This document shows, piece by piece, positions 5,975-5,989 of a stretch of DNA of 5,989 nucleotides; the first letter of the stretch is position 1, and each line of letters begins with the position of its first letter. The notes under the pieces are model-generated. The model did no database searches. It was not told the origin of the DNA and saw only the letters and a list, made by a program, of their open reading frames with translations. The DNA is taken from the NCBI GenBank assembly GCA_902782875.1, contig CACZPE010000092.1, forward strand, positions 1 through 5,989. The letters are read 5' to 3'. The translations under genes were made by a program, and so were the position numbers. This DNA is from an uncultured Ruminococcus sp. GTDB lineage: Bacteria > Bacillota_A > Clostridia > Oscillospirales > Ruminococcaceae.

Positions 5975-5989
5975 TATAACCTTGTTTGC

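Overview
The window looks like chromosomal DNA of an anaerobic, fibre-degrading Gram-positive gut or rumen bacterium, most likely Ruminococcus or a close relative in the Oscillospiraceae. This is inferred from style: a long Thr/Glu linker on a lipid-anchored carbohydrate-esterase-like enzyme, frequent ATA (Ile) and AGA (Arg) codons, strong purine-rich ribosome binding sites, and compact genes with clear intrinsic terminators. No marker gene fixes the species.

Layout. Bases 1-506 (+) hold the C-terminal GGDEF domain of a diguanylate cyclase whose start lies outside the window; a hairpin terminator at 512-538 closes it. A consensus-like sigma-A promoter (567-595) drives a secreted alpha/beta-hydrolase lipoprotein (682-1740). 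A 65-bp gap with a long hairpin but no U-tract separates it from a DUF1963/YwqG-type cytoplasmic protein (1806-2672), probably cotranscribed, and a strong terminator follows (2690-2722). A second promoter (2743-2771) drives a lipid-anchored NodB-type polysaccharide deacetylase (2807-3586), ended by a perfect palindromic terminator (3605-3636). From 3663 to the right edge everything is on the minus strand. In transcription order it encodes a small two-helix membrane protein, an ABC ATPase and an ABC-2/NatB-type permease, with a 12-nt gap and then a 4-nt overlap. This is a classic translationally coupled exporter operon whose promoter lies beyond the right edge.

How the genes fit together. The two secreted lipoproteins could both remove acyl groups from cell-surface or plant polysaccharides: a CE1-like esterase for feruloyl or acetyl esters, and a CE4-like deacetylase for N- or O-acetyl groups. 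They have separate promoters, so a shared pathway is only a hypothesis. The GGDEF protein would make c-di-GMP. The ABC operon is a separate export unit of unknown substrate.

I found no CRISPR array, transposon, tRNA or rRNA, and no clear novel system. The most open points are the unidentified small membrane protein of the ABC operon, the acidic Cys-containing insert in the DUF1963 protein, and the U-tract-less hairpin before that gene. No intergenic stretch exceeds 300 bases.
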